From Terramyces sp. JEL0728 (taxonomy: Eukaryota; Chytridiomycota; Chytridiomycetes; Rhizophydiales; Terramycetaceae), in contig JADIIU010000056.1 in the NCBI GenBank assembly GCA_027603945.1, positions 18,146 through 82,145 on the forward strand: a stretch of DNA of 64,000 bases, read 5' to 3'. Positions 63,735 through 64,000 of this stretch are shown here, piece after piece. The stretch's first letter is position 1, and every line of letters begins with the position of its first letter. The position numbers and the translations under genes were made by a program. Below the pieces are notes generated by a model that made no database searches, had not been told where the DNA came from, and was given only the letters and a program-made list of their open reading frames with translations.

Positions 63735-63844
63735 TGAAATTCGTGAAATGATGATTGAGAGCGAAATTAAGCAAAAAAAGGCTTACAATGAAACGCTCAA
63801 GGAATTGATCCAAGGCACTACTTTTCGAATGATTAGATATTTCA

Positions 63845-64000
63845 ATGAAACGTTTGGTAAAATTCAAACTAAACCGCGAAAAAGCAGAATTGGAGGTGAT
63901 TATCTCGTGCCAAGGGCTGTATAAGTTCAATCTTTTGGGTGAACAATACCTCATTAAATGGGATTCTGGTTCAGTAGGAGAGAATAGTCACGATAGGGTT
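63845..64000 (+). CDS. Partial gene running off the right edge, unrecognised
   Basis: From ATG 63845 (MKRLVKFKLNREKAELEVII) the frame stays open to the edge, with GLYKFNLLGEQYLIKWDSGS looking like genuine protein. A different frame just upstream (63750, MIESEIKQKKAYNE) is also open and may be an earlier exon joined by an intron I could not place. No family recognised. Confidence 0.35.
   Translation, partial: MKRLVKFKLNREKAELEVIISCQGLYKFNLLGEQYLIKWDSGSVGENSHDRV

Overview
The window is nuclear DNA of a compact-genome eukaryote, most likely an early-diverging (zygomycete- or chytrid-grade) fungus. The fungal signals are a Met3-type ATP sulfurylase with a degenerate APS-kinase-like C-terminus, fimbrin, a Big1/Voa1-like V-ATPase factor, GATA factors and biotin synthase. 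Vinculin and a rhodopsin-like GPCR, both absent from yeasts and moulds, point to a basal branch. NDUFA12 implies mitochondria with complex I. I cannot name the species.

The dominant feature is splicing. Nearly every larger gene is broken by introns of only 16-24 nt (most 19-22): a GTA-type donor, a branch-like TTAAY/CTAAY/CTGAY about 4-7 nt before AG, and no polypyrimidine tract. I located about 65-70 by restoring conserved protein families. Removing them gives a whole number of codons in every model reported. Naive ORFs therefore stop early, or keep an intron as spurious residues when it is 21 nt long and stop-free. At three places introns stand head to tail with no exon between them: four and three units in dynein, two in gamma-adaptin.

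Layout. 1-3513 (-): N-terminal 1114 codons of cytoplasmic dynein heavy chain. 3.6-9 kb: zinc-ribbon protein, two-finger GATA factor, RAD51, 2H phosphoesterase, and a small gene hidden by an intron. 9.3-16.3 kb: a kinase apparently fused to an eEF1A/eRF3-like GTPase, an SLC49-type transporter, and fimbrin probably with a disordered N-terminal extension. 16.7-20.5 kb: a second hidden small gene, GIY-YIG protein, CCDC137-like protein, CLC antiporter. 20.7-26 kb: two coiled-coil/zinc-finger paralogues, DPH7, MYST acetyltransferase. 26-33 kb is gene-poor, with small orphan-family genes and an STK16/Env7-type kinase. 34-45 kb: two more zinc-finger paralogues, vinculin, mitochondrial DnaJ, MTU1, an acidic CaaX protein, ATP sulfurylase. 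45-58.7 kb: MFS transporter, biotin synthase, Rab7, AP-1 gamma, GPCR, universal stress protein, Big1-like factor, NDUFA12, two four-TM paralogues, secreted phosphoesterase. One seven-TM orphan gene lies at 48 kb and three more form a cluster at 59-62 kb. An alpha/beta hydrolase and a partial gene close the window.

Themes: actin and membrane traffic (vinculin, fimbrin, dynein, Rab7, AP-1, CLC, Big1), translation and tRNA (DPH7, MTU1, GTPase fusion), and lineage-specific families (DVLEATRL micro-proteins, coiled-coil zinc fingers, seven-TM orphans). Housekeeping genes are packed tightly, with divergent start codons as close as 21 nt and AATAAA signals overlapping stop codons. Putative regulators sit in 0.5-1.4 kb spacers.
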